A stretch of 64,000 bases of DNA from Clostridium culturomicium (GTDB lineage: Bacteria > Bacillota > Clostridia > Clostridiales > Clostridiaceae), in the NCBI RefSeq assembly GCF_000821305.1, contig NZ_CCXK01000015.1, positions 312,528 through 376,527 on the forward strand. Direction: 5' to 3'. The position numbers and the translations under genes were made by a program. The notes beneath the pieces were generated by a model. The model was not told the DNA's origin, ran no database searches, and saw only the letters and a program-made list of their open reading frames with translations. Below, piece after piece: positions 26,522 through 34,526 of this stretch; within the stretch, counting starts at the first letter, position 1; the number at the start of each line of letters is the position of its first letter.

Positions 26522-27403
26522 TTAGAAGTTTTCTGTTCCAAATTTATTATTTCTAAAATCTTCATAGGCTCCATATATTTCTTCCTCTGTATTCATTACG
26601 AATGGACCATGTGAAACAATTGGCTCATCGATTGGTTGCCCACTTAGTACAATAAATAAAGATTCTTCAGTAATTGATTCAACTAAAATCTCACCCTCAA
26701 TGTTATCAAATATAATAAAATCAGTTTCCTTACCTATATGATCTCCATTTATTTTAACTTCACCTTTTAGTACTAGTATTCCTGTATTAAAATCACTGGG
26801 TTCTTTTAATATAGTTTTACCATAATTCTTTAAATTTACGTTGTAAATATTTATCTCAGTAAAAGTACTTGCTGGACCTTTTATTTCATTAAACTCTCCA
26901 GCAATAATGCTCACTTCTCCCTGATTATTATCAAGCTTAAAAGCTCCCATATCCTCTTTTAATAAAGTTTGATATTTTGGCTCTGACATTTTCTTATCCT
27001 TTGGAAGATTAACCCAAAGTTGAATCATGTGTAAAATTCCGCCACTTTCACTAAATTCTTTTTCATGGTATTCCTTATGCAAAATTCCCGATGCAGCAGT
27101 CATCCATTGGACATCACCAGGCCCTATAACTCCATGATTGCTCTTATTATCATGATGTTCAATTTTCCCCTCATAAGAAATTGTTACAGTCTCAAATCCA
27201 CGATGAGGATGTGCTCCAACACCCCTCCTAATTGATGATGGGCCATAATAATATGGTGCATGATAATCTAATAGTATAAATGGAGATAAACGTTTTATAT
27301 CTTTTATGCCTACTGGTAAATATTGTGACACTCTAAATCCATCTCCAACCATATGAGGTTCTGGTCCTTTAAATATATTCTCTACTGTTCTAAATTTACT
27401 CAT
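26522..27403 (-). CDS. Pirin family protein
   Basis: Bicupin iron protein; members have quercetin-dioxygenase or regulatory roles. The 293-residue protein has the pirin signature GAHPHRGFETVTI and HHDNKSNHG, providing the metal histidines and glutamate in the N-terminal cupin, and GDVQWMTAASGILHKE. Start chosen at the ATG 8 nt after AGGAG rather than the GTG three codons upstream. It stands between marR and azoR in the same direction; an 18-bp palindrome identical in core to one in the marR promoter lies 55 nt ahead. Confidence 0.93.
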   Translation of the reverse strand: MSKFRTVENIFKGPEPHMVGDGFRVSQYLPVGIKDIKRLSPFILLDYHAPYYYGPSSIRRGVGAHPHRGFETVTISYEGKIEHHDNKSNHGVIGPGDVQWMTAASGILHKEYHEKEFSESGGILHMIQLWVNLPKDKKMSEPKYQTLLKEDMGAFKLDNNQGEVSIIAGEFNEIKGPASTFTEINIYNVNLKNYGKTILKEPSDFNTGILVLKGEVKINGDHIGKETDFIIFDNIEGEILVESITEESLFIVLSGQPIDEPIVSHGPFVMNTEEEIYGAYEDFRNNKFGTENF

Positions 27404-27457
27404 ACATATCACTCCTATCTATTTTATTTGAAATTATATTATTATCTCATCCTAACT

Positions 27458-27475
27458 TATCACTAATTAGTGATA
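27458..27475. promoter_or_regulatory. MarR-type operator upstream of pirin-azoR
   Basis: Perfect 18-bp palindrome TATCACTAATTAGTGATA. The same sequence occurs inside the marR promoter at 27976-27995. Repetition at both transcription units of one small locus points to the local MarR protein as the ligand. Confidence 0.75.
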
Positions 27476-27496
27476 TTTGTATAAATTTTTTTGTTC

Positions 27497-27940
27497 TTAG
27501 ATGTTTTTAAATTTTTTCAAGATATTTTTTAAAGTAATTTGCTCTTCTTTAGTTAAAACACTAAAAATTTCACTGATATTTTCAATATGATTTGGTAAAA
27601 TACCTTCAATAATTTGTTTTCCTTTATCTGTTATTGATATTATAGTAGATCTTTTATCCTTAGGATCTAAGTTCTTTTTTACTAACCCATCCTTCTCTAA
27701 ATTTTTTATAACGACAGTTATATTCCCAGATGTGGTCAATATTTTTTCTATGATCTCACATATTCTTAAATCACCTTTATTATATAATACTTCTAATACT
27801 CCAAACTGAGCAGTAGTTAATCCACTTTCTTTTATAGTTTCTAATTCTTTTTTATGGATAGTATGCTCCGCTCTTGTGAATGTGATTAATGTAGATAATG
27901 CTAATTTATTCTCTTTAATTATATCTTTTATATCTTTCAT
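27497..27940 (-). CDS. MarR family transcriptional regulator
   Basis: A 147-residue winged-helix repressor of the MarR family, with LTTAQFGVLEVLYNKGDLRICEI as the first part of the DNA-binding domain and the wing segment KKNLDPKDKRSTIISITDKG (DxRS). The longer frame starts at 27982, but AAAGGA lies 9 nt ahead of the ATG at 27938-27940. Its promoter carries a perfect palindrome in the spacer, so it probably represses itself, and the same site before pirin-azoR suggests it controls those. Likely inducers are quinones or other electrophiles (inference from the target genes). Confidence 0.92.
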   Translation of the reverse strand: MKDIKDIIKENKLALSTLITFTRAEHTIHKKELETIKESGLTTAQFGVLEVLYNKGDLRICEIIEKILTTSGNITVVIKNLEKDGLVKKNLDPKDKRSTIISITDKGKQIIEGILPNHIENISEIFSVLTKEEQITLKNILKKFKNI

Positions 27941-27972
27941 TACTTTCATTCCTTTATATCTTTTATGAATTA

Positions 27973-28001
27973 AATATATCACTAATTAGTGATATTGTCA
28001 A
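27973..28001 (-). promoter_or_regulatory. marR promoter with operator in the spacer
   Basis: On the minus strand TTGACA (28001-27996), a 17-bp spacer and TATATT (27978-27973) form a near-perfect sigma-A promoter. The spacer is the palindrome ATATCACTAATTAGTGATAT (27976-27995, running into the -10), so a bound dimer would exclude RNA polymerase. Confidence 0.85.
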
Positions 28002-28103
28002 ACATACAACTTCATCTTAAAACTCCTATTTTCTATCTCTCCATTTATCATACAGCTGTTTATATCTTACTTTAATTATTCGGTAAATAATATAAGTAAA
28101 AAT

Positions 28104-28142
28104 CCCTCAATCGAATTAAAAATTACAGTTGAGGACTTTTAT
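28104..28142 (-). terminator. Probable terminator after the permease-kinase gene
   Basis: CCTCAA (about 28113-28118) pairs with TTGAGG (28131-28136) across a 12-nt loop; on the minus strand the stem runs into GGATTTTTAC. It is about 140 nt beyond the stop. The rest of 27983-28278 shows nothing else apart from the marR promoter. Confidence 0.5.
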
Positions 28143-28278
28143 ATTATACACATTATCTCGTATATTTAATTATCCAGTTTTAATAAAACCTCATTTGTTT
28201 GTGATACGGTTCATCATTTATTGTTCTAAATACATAAATTCCCCCTTAACTATACTTCTTTATTAATTACACATTATC

Positions 28279-29622
28279 TCAACAACTCAATTCCCATCTA
28301 CGTGTTATACCCAAACTATTATGCACTATATCAGCTTCTACATTTCCATTCATCTTCCCCATTAATTCTTTTACAATTGATAGTCCTAATCCAGTGCTAT
28401 TAACCTTTCTTGCCTTATCTGCCTTATAAAATTTATTGAATAAATTATCAGCGTCTATTTCATCTTTATCTTGAATCTTATCTATTATCCTTAGTTCCGC
28501 TTTTTCCTTATATTTAACCAATGTTATTTTAACGTTACCTTTAGAATGCCGTGCTATATTTATCATTAAGTTTTCTAATACCCTTTTACTCCCAATATAA
28601 TCCCCAACAATGTTTATTGCATCACTACATATTTCTATATCTGGTTCTATCCCCTTATCAGTGAACTCTTCATAAAAGCTTGTTAGTGTTTCAACTAAAA
28701 CCTCCTTCAAGTCTATAGTTTCTAGCTTTCCTTTATATTTAGGATCTTCTACCACAGATAACATAAAGAACTGATTTAACAGCTCCTGCAAATCCTTTGA
28801 TCTCTTGTCTGCTATTTCTATATACCTTTTCCTTTTTTCTTCAGATAGGTTATCCTTTCTTAGCATTTGAAGATAACCTTGAATAAAAGTTAATGGTGTC
28901 CTTAAATCATGAGATATGGATGAAATCTCAGGTTGTCCACAAATATCAATTAACATATATATGGGCATTTTATTTTGAACTGCTTTGCTTATAACATCAA
29001 ATAAAGCACCATTCCCAAAGGTCATAAATAAAGCTGCCGCCGTTGAAATGACAACCTTACTTTTGAGAATAACTGATATTAATGTGTATAAGCTAACCAT
29101 TGCAGCAAGTATAATAAGTACCACTAATGTAACTACAAGAATAATATTTAATTCATTTTTAGAGATCATTTTCTCTGGTGAAAATAAGAATGTTGCTCCA
29201 ATCATAGAAAATACAATATAGGAAATACCAATTATACACACCCCAATATAATTTGAAATAAGACTTGATAAATACACCTTGCACTTATTATGACCATAGG
29301 ATACCGTGTTTTTTAACACCCCATTGGAATATCTTGAAATTACTGAATCAGTAACTAGAAATATCATAGATAAGCAGGTAAAAATAACAAATCCTAGTGA
29401 TGATCTAAAGATATTAATGTAATTTATATTATCTTTAATTCTCCCTATGTAAAACCCATACATTCTATCATTTCTAAAGGTAATATTTATAGATATAAAA
29501 TCTTCACTCATACTGCACACTACGAAATATGCAATAACTAAAATTCCCATCACTATCATAGAATTTTTAAAGGTTTTACTTTTTCTCAATCTAAACAAAT
29601 CAGCTTTTAATAAATTTATCAT
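28279..29622 (-). CDS. In-frame chimera: ABC permease N-part fused to histidine kinase C-part
   Basis: Residues 1 to about 230 are an ABC-2-like permease, beginning MINLLKADLFRLRKSKTFKN, with membrane segments near 22-37, 73-92, 120-145, 158-183 and 188-205. Directly after QPE the sequence becomes a histidine kinase, SSISHDLRTPLTFIQGY with H238, an N-box-like LENLMINIARHS and the ATP lid STGLGLSIVKELM. The kinase lacks its own sensor and HAMP regions, and the DNG (G1) motif is degraded. A deletion that joined a permease gene to a neighbouring kinase gene explains this best. The ATPase and response regulator upstream are also broken, so the locus is probably decaying. Start overlaps the ATPase stop. 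Confidence 0.8.
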   Translation of the reverse strand: MINLLKADLFRLRKSKTFKNSMIVMGILVIAYFVVCSMSEDFISINITFRNDRMYGFYIGRIKDNINYINIFRSSLGFVIFTCLSMIFLVTDSVISRYSNGVLKNTVSYGHNKCKVYLSSLISNYIGVCIIGISYIVFSMIGATFLFSPEKMISKNELNIILVVTLVVLIILAAMVSLYTLISVILKSKVVISTAAALFMTFGNGALFDVISKAVQNKMPIYMLIDICGQPEISSISHDLRTPLTFIQGYLQMLRKDNLSEEKRKRYIEIADKRSKDLQELLNQFFMLSVVEDPKYKGKLETIDLKEVLVETLTSFYEEFTDKGIEPDIEICSDAINIVGDYIGSKRVLENLMINIARHSKGNVKITLVKYKEKAELRIIDKIQDKDEIDADNLFNKFYKADKARKVNSTGLGLSIVKELMGKMNGNVEADIVHNSLGITRRWELSC

Positions 29623-30540
29623 TATACATTTCCCCCAACAAGATTCATAAAATAGCTTTCTAAGTTATCTCCTGAAACTCCAACCTGATAAATTGTAATT
29701 CCGGCTTCAACTAAGGCTGTGGATACTTTTCCAGGGTCATTAATATAATCATAAATTCTAATTACTTCACCAGGTAAAACCTTATAATTTGTAGTTTTTA
29801 ATATGTTTTCTAACACCCAAGCTGTCTGTTTTAAATCATTAGTTTTTACTTCTAATGCTTTTCTACACTTTTCATCTAGCTGCTTTTGAGTTAACTCTTC
29901 AACTAATTCTCCATTATTAAGAATCCCATAGCATGTGGCTAACTGATTTAACTCACTTAATAAATGACTAGAAATCAAGATTGTAACTCCTTTTTCTTTA
30001 TTTAACCTCTTTAACAGTTCTCTCATATAAACTATTCCCATTGGGTCTAATCCATTGGTAAGTTCATCTAATATCAGAAACTCTGGATCTCCTAAAAGAG
30101 CCATAGTTAACCCTAGCTTTTGCTTCATCCCTAGTGAGAAGTCCTTTACCTTCTTTTTCTCTATATCCTTCAAGCCTACTAAGTTCTAATTTTTCTTTAA
30201 TGCAGGCTTTTCCCGGAATCCCCTTCTGCAGCCTCAATAATTCCATATTATCATAAGCCGTCATATCTCCATAAAATGCTGACATTTCAATTAAGGCACC
30301 TATTCTTTTTCTTTCACTATTTAATGCTTTATGATTATCAGCATTAAATATTTCAATATCTCCGATCGTTACATTTGCAAGTCCTGTAATAAGCCTGATT
30401 AGCGTAGTTTTTCCAGCACCATTTTTACCAATTAAACCATATATATCTCCTCGTTTTATGTTCATGTTTAAATTTTTTAATACACATTTCTTATTATAGC
30501 TTTTATTTAAATTTACAGCCTTTAAAATATAATCTTCCAT
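29622..30540 (-). pseudogene. ABC transporter ATP-binding protein, frameshifted
   Basis: The first frame (30540 to about 30180) gives Walker A GKNGAGKTT and runs to KLEL; the second (from about 30179 to 29622) gives LVGLKDIEKKKVKDFSLGM, the signature region, and Walker B FLILDELTNGLDP (leucine where proline is usual). Removing one base near 30180 restores one ATPase of about 305 residues, as in lantibiotic/bacitracin-type exporters. In the present sequence the first frame reads out of frame for about 40 codons to a stop at 30064. Either a one-base insertion or a sequencing error. It precedes the permease-kinase chimera and would serve the same exporter. Confidence 0.8.
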
Positions 30541-30626
30541 AAATCTAGCCCCCTTTTTTGTAACTAAGCTAATTATAAAAAATAGCTCCTAAATAACTAC
30601 AAAGAAACTCTTAAGAAAGTCTTAAG

Positions 30627-31319
30627 TTAAATCTCTAGCTTGTACCCAATTCCCCATATAGTTTTTATATATTCTTCTTTAGCCTTTGCCTTATTTATTT
30701 CACTTCTAATATTGCTTATATGTACAGTTATAGTGTTATCGTCACTAATAAACTCATCTCCCTAGACACTCTTAAAGATATTATCCTTAGAAAATACCTT
30801 GTTGGGATACTTTATTAGTAAACTCAAAATTTCAAACTCCCTTAATGTCAAAGTTATTAGAGTATCATTTACAAAAGCTTCTCTTGTGTTTGAATTAAGA
30901 GCTATCTCTTTATACTTATACAAATTATCATCTATAGGAACACTCTTGCATTTCCTTCTTCTTATATTAACCTCAATACGAGCTAACACCTCATCTAAAT
31001 CAAAGTGCTTAGTAATAAAATCCTCTGCCCCAGCTCTAAGTAACCTTGGTTTAATCCCTAACTCTTCCTTGGCTGAAATTATAATCACAGGCACTTCATA
31101 CTTATTTTGAATTTCCTTCAAAACTTCTTCTCCATTTTTACCTGGAAGCATTAAATCTAGTAATACAATATGAAACTCTTCGTGCTTTAAATATATAAGG
31201 GCCTCTGTACCTGAATAAGCACTACTCACTTTATACCTGTTTTCTTCAAGCATATCCTTTAATAAGTTATTAATATCATTATCATCTTCTACAATTAAAA
31301 TCTTTATTTCTTCATTCAT
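30627..31319 (-). pseudogene. OmpR-type response regulator with in-frame amber codon
   Basis: Receiver domain with EDDND, phosphorylation site LLDLMLPG and the conserved IIISAKEE, followed by an OmpR/PhoB winged helix. The frame meets TAG at 30762-30764 after NIFKSV, where family members have tryptophan (KSVW), and then continues GDEFISDDNTITVHISNIR to a natural TAA at 30627-30629, including the terminal WGIGYKLEI. Thus one TGG-to-TAG change removes about 45 residues including the recognition helix. Start at the ATG 31317-31319, after AGGGG. With the broken ATPase and the chimera, the locus looks inactive. Confidence 0.82.
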
Positions 31320-31441
31320 AATAATCTTTCCCCTCACTATAATCCTATTTCATAATATCACTTTACAATACAAAGAAACACATTTATCATCTATAAAACA
31401 TATTGATTCTCTGCTTTGCATAAACATTATTGAGGAAGTTT

Positions 31442-32065
31442 ATGCGAGGTGATTTTTTGAAAAAAGGCAAATCTACTAAATTTATTACTATCTTAAAAAA
31501 CATAAAGTGGATACTTCTCCTTGTCGTAATTATAAGTGGAGTTGTATATCTTAACTCCTTCACTACGAAAAAAGAGATTGAGAGAAAAAGTGATTTTGTT
31601 TCTGAAAAACTTGTTAACATATCGGAGCTTGCAACTGCTCGTTATGACTACTCCAACGTAATCTCCATTAAAGACAGTTTAAACTTTAAGGATATTTCAA
31701 TTCCATTTACTGAAAAATCCTTTGTGATTAAATACACTGGATATATTACTGCTGGCCTTGACCTTACAAAGGCTACCTTTACTATTAATAATGATGTTCT
31801 AAATATAAACATTCCTCAATGTTCAATCTTATCACACACCATTAATGAAGATGAAATTTATGTATATGATGAAAAAACCTCTATTTTTAATCCCCTTACC
31901 ATGGATGATATGCTTAAAGAAATTTTAGATGAAAAAACAAAAACTGAAGCTGAAGTTATAAAAGAAGGCTTTCTTGATAAAGTTACCGTGGATACAATAC
32001 AACTTCTTAAAGAAATCTTTGCTGATTCTGACTTTAAAGATATAAAAGTTAATGTTGTAGTTTAA
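31442..32065 (+). CDS. DUF4230-type membrane-anchored protein
   Basis: A 207-residue protein with one N-terminal membrane segment (IKWILLLVVIISGVVYL) and a soluble extracytoplasmic domain. The pattern SFVIKYTGYITAGLDLTKATF is that of DUF4230 proteins, whose function is unknown. GAGGAA lies just ahead of the ATG at 31442-31444; a TTG five codons later, after GAGGTG, is an alternative start. Monocistronic, with a good terminator. Confidence 0.78.
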   Translation: MRGDFLKKGKSTKFITILKNIKWILLLVVIISGVVYLNSFTTKKEIERKSDFVSEKLVNISELATARYDYSNVISIKDSLNFKDISIPFTEKSFVIKYTGYITAGLDLTKATFTINNDVLNINIPQCSILSHTINEDEIYVYDEKTSIFNPLTMDDMLKEILDEKTKTEAEVIKEGFLDKVTVDTIQLLKEIFADSDFKDIKVNVVV

Positions 32066-32067
32066 AA

Positions 32068-32097
32068 ATAAAAAACTCCAGACGGAGTTTTTTATTT
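32068..32097 (+). terminator. Terminator after the DUF4230 gene
   Basis: AAAAACTCC (32071-32079) pairs with GGAGTTTTT (32084-32092), followed by TATTTT. It starts right after the stop codon. Confidence 0.88.
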
Positions 32098-32112
32098 TAT
32101 CTTTCAACATAC

Positions 32113-32487
32113 TTACTTATTCAATTCAACATACATACATTTTTCAATTTCAATATTAAAGTCCATTTCCTTAGCCTTAGCAATTACTTCATCATTAAAT
32201 GATCCAGGCTGAAACCATAAATTTTTGATTCCTTTTTCTTTTATTGCTGGAAGAGAAGCTAGAGCTATTTTAGGATTTACTATTATGTTAATTCCATCAA
32301 CAACTGCTGGCACCTCATTTATATCTTTATATACTTTTATCCCATCAATAGTATCGTATTTGGGATTTATTCCATAAACAGTATATCCCTTATCTTCTAA
32401 TGCTCTGAAAATTTTATAGCCATACTTACTCTTATCATCTGTAGCTCCTAATAATGCCCATCGTTTTAACCCTAGCATATCACTCAT
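32113..32487 (-). CDS. CoA-binding domain protein (YccU-like)
   Basis: A 124-residue single-domain Rossmann protein like the CoA-binding part of succinyl-CoA synthetase. The nucleotide loop WALLGATDDKSKYGYKIFRAL and the C-terminal segment WFQPGSFNDEVI, ending IEKCMYVE, are typical of the YccU/YneT family. Cytoplasmic; physiological role unknown. The ATG at 32485-32487 is preferred over the TTG six codons earlier because AAAGGAA is well spaced from it. Confidence 0.85.
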   Translation of the reverse strand: MSDMLGLKRWALLGATDDKSKYGYKIFRALEDKGYTVYGINPKYDTIDGIKVYKDINEVPAVVDGINIIVNPKIALASLPAIKEKGIKNLWFQPGSFNDEVIAKAKEMDFNIEIEKCMYVELNK

Positions 32488-32590
32488 ATTCTTTCTTCCT
32501 TTCAAAATTACTTTCTTATTAAGATAATTTTTTAATCTTAAACTTATACCTTCTTAGTGTTAGTAACTTTCATTTTTAAATTCAAATTAA

Positions 32591-32630
32591 TAAAAAAAAC
32601 TGCATTGAATTCTGTAAAAATTCAATGCAG
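32591..32630 (-). terminator. Terminator after the amino-acid symporter
   Basis: A perfect 12-bp stem, CTGCATTGAATT (32600-32611) with AATTCAATGCAG (32619-32630), leads on the minus strand into TTTTTTTT. Confidence 0.92.
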
Positions 32631-32654
32631 CTTTCTGCTTCAGTAAGACTTTAA

Positions 32655-34214
32655 TTAACCTACTTGTTTATTTTCTTTTAAATTATCATTCCAATAATCT
32701 GTCTCAATTCCAATATCTAATGAATTGAATCTTCCACCCTTACTGTTGTTGTAATTATCTAAAGCCTTAAATACTATCTTACATCCAACTAAAAGGATTG
32801 GCACGTTTGCATACACAACTAAAATGTTAACTAGGTCTGATATATACCAAAGGTTTCCAAGTTCTAATCCTGCTAAAACTGTTAAACACCCAAATGGTAC
32901 AAATACTAAAGCACCTAAGCCTCTAATGAAGTTTATGCATTTCTTGCCTTTTGATATAAAGTTTCCTGATATCTCTGCAAATGCAATCATTCCAAGTAAT
33001 GTTGTGAACGCAAACATCCCATAGCAGATTGATATTATAACTGAAACTATTGTATCAAAGGCAGTACCTGGAACTAAGTACTGAATTGATGATAGGTATA
33101 AGTTTAACTTTGAAACTCTCGCTGCTTCCCATGCTGCACTAGTTTCTCCAGTCCAAAGACTTGCCATTACAACAACTATACCAGTCATTGTAGCAATAAC
33201 TATTGTATCTAAAAATACTCCTAGAGCTTGTACCAAACCTTGCTCTACTGGATGTTCATTATCTGCTACAGCAGCAGCCATTGTAATTGTACCTTGTCCA
33301 GCTTCGTTAGACATAAGTCCTCTCTTGATACCCTGTGCTAACGCAACTCCAAAGGCTCCTCCAAAAATAGCTTCTGGCTTAAAAGCACCTTGGAATACAG
33401 CTGTAAAGAAGTATGGAACCTTATCTAAGTTAAATAAGATTATTATTATTGTTAATCCAACATAGATTAATGCCATAACAGGAACTACCTTATCTGTAAC
33501 TTTTATAACTCCTTTTATTCCTTTAAATACAGTTACCGCTACTGTTAAAATTAAACAAATAACAATTCCGTAATATAAAAATGATTGTCTATCATACACA
33601 GTACCTGTAATAGTTTCTACCACTGACCCTAGGCTTGTAACAACATTAAAGCTTTGAGCTGGAATACAAAACATTGCATACACAATAAATAGAATTGCTA
33701 AAGCAACTCCTACCCAATGTTTGTTGCCTAAAATCTTCTTTCCGTAGAAAGGTAATCCTCCAACGAATTCATCGCCTTTCTTTTCTTTGTAAATTTGAGC
33801 TAAAACTGCCTCAACAAAAGCAGTTGCCATTCCAAAGAAAGCCGAAATCCACATCCAGAAAATAGCTCCTGGTCCTCCAATACTAATGGCACCAGTAACC
33901 CCTACAATGTTTCCTGGTCCAATTCTCATTGCAGAGCTTAATAAAAAGGATGCTAACGGACTTACACCAGTCTCACAAGCTTTCTTCTCACTTAGAATTT
34001 TAACTCCCTTTTTAAACTTAGTTACTTGAACAAAGCCAGTTTTATAAGTAAAATATAAACCTGCACCCATTAAAATAACAATAGCTAATGAAAAGTTCCC
34101 TAATATGGGGATATTTTTATACCATGCCATATTAGTTGGAAAATCCCATAAAAAATCAGCTATTGGAACAATAAATTCAAATATACTGTTTATATAGTTG
34201 AAAAATATTTCCAC
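32655..34214 (-). CDS. Alanine/glycine:sodium symporter family protein (AlsT/AgcS)
   Basis: A 519-residue inner-membrane protein with about ten or eleven membrane segments; family signature motifs are MRIGPGNIVGVTGAIS, GGPGAIFWMWISAFFGM and the GLMSNEAGQGT stretch. Members take up alanine, glycine or glutamine with sodium. Substrate not decidable here. GTG start after AAAGGAGG. It diverges from fbp. The leader contains a GATATATAC/GTATATATC stem (about 34265-34300), but I do not recognise a known riboswitch. Confidence 0.92.
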   Translation of the reverse strand: MEIFFNYINSIFEFIVPIADFLWDFPTNMAWYKNIPILGNFSLAIVILMGAGLYFTYKTGFVQVTKFKKGVKILSEKKACETGVSPLASFLLSSAMRIGPGNIVGVTGAISIGGPGAIFWMWISAFFGMATAFVEAVLAQIYKEKKGDEFVGGLPFYGKKILGNKHWVGVALAILFIVYAMFCIPAQSFNVVTSLGSVVETITGTVYDRQSFLYYGIVICLILTVAVTVFKGIKGVIKVTDKVVPVMALIYVGLTIIIILFNLDKVPYFFTAVFQGAFKPEAIFGGAFGVALAQGIKRGLMSNEAGQGTITMAAAVADNEHPVEQGLVQALGVFLDTIVIATMTGIVVVMASLWTGETSAAWEAARVSKLNLYLSSIQYLVPGTAFDTIVSVIISICYGMFAFTTLLGMIAFAEISGNFISKGKKCINFIRGLGALVFVPFGCLTVLAGLELGNLWYISDLVNILVVYANVPILLVGCKIVFKALDNYNNSKGGRFNSLDIGIETDYWNDNLKENKQVG

Positions 34215-34526
34215 TTTATTTCCTCCTTTATATTTACCTTTCGTTATAATAATTCTCTCAAACAGATATATACAATAGTATCATTATTTATAGTATATAT
34301 CCATAGGTAATTACTTCAGGCTCGTTCATCCCCCAAAATTCTTAGATATATATTTTATATCATAAAAATATATATGTTTTAACTGCATATATTGTAACAT
34401 ATTGTTTTCACCCTAACCTATTAACAAACTATATAGATTTAATGTATAATATTAGTATATTATAATTACTATATAGTGCATTACATTTATTGTTTTATTT
34501 GCTATATTTAGTATAAGGAGATTATT
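34215..34526. other. Divergent intergenic region between the symporter and fbp
   Basis: Very AT-rich. Two TATAAT hexamers on the plus strand (34445-34450, 34461-34466) may serve fbp, without good -35 boxes. On the minus side the symporter leader holds a GGGGGATGAACG block and a hairpin with 9-bp arms. No small gene is seen. Confidence 0.4.

Noticed and set aside
30762..30764. Recoding of TAG (for example pyrrolysine) in the response regulator
   Set aside because: No suppressor genes are visible and the other two genes of the locus are also damaged, so mutation or error is simpler.
31387..31620. Minus-strand frame of 77 codons opposite the DUF4230 gene
   Set aside because: It overlaps a convincing plus-strand gene with recognisable domain and terminator.
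34215..34360. Possible riboswitch (glutamine or glycine type) in the symporter leader
   Set aside because: A GGATGAACG block and a hairpin are present, but the conserved cores of known glycine or glutamine aptamers are not.
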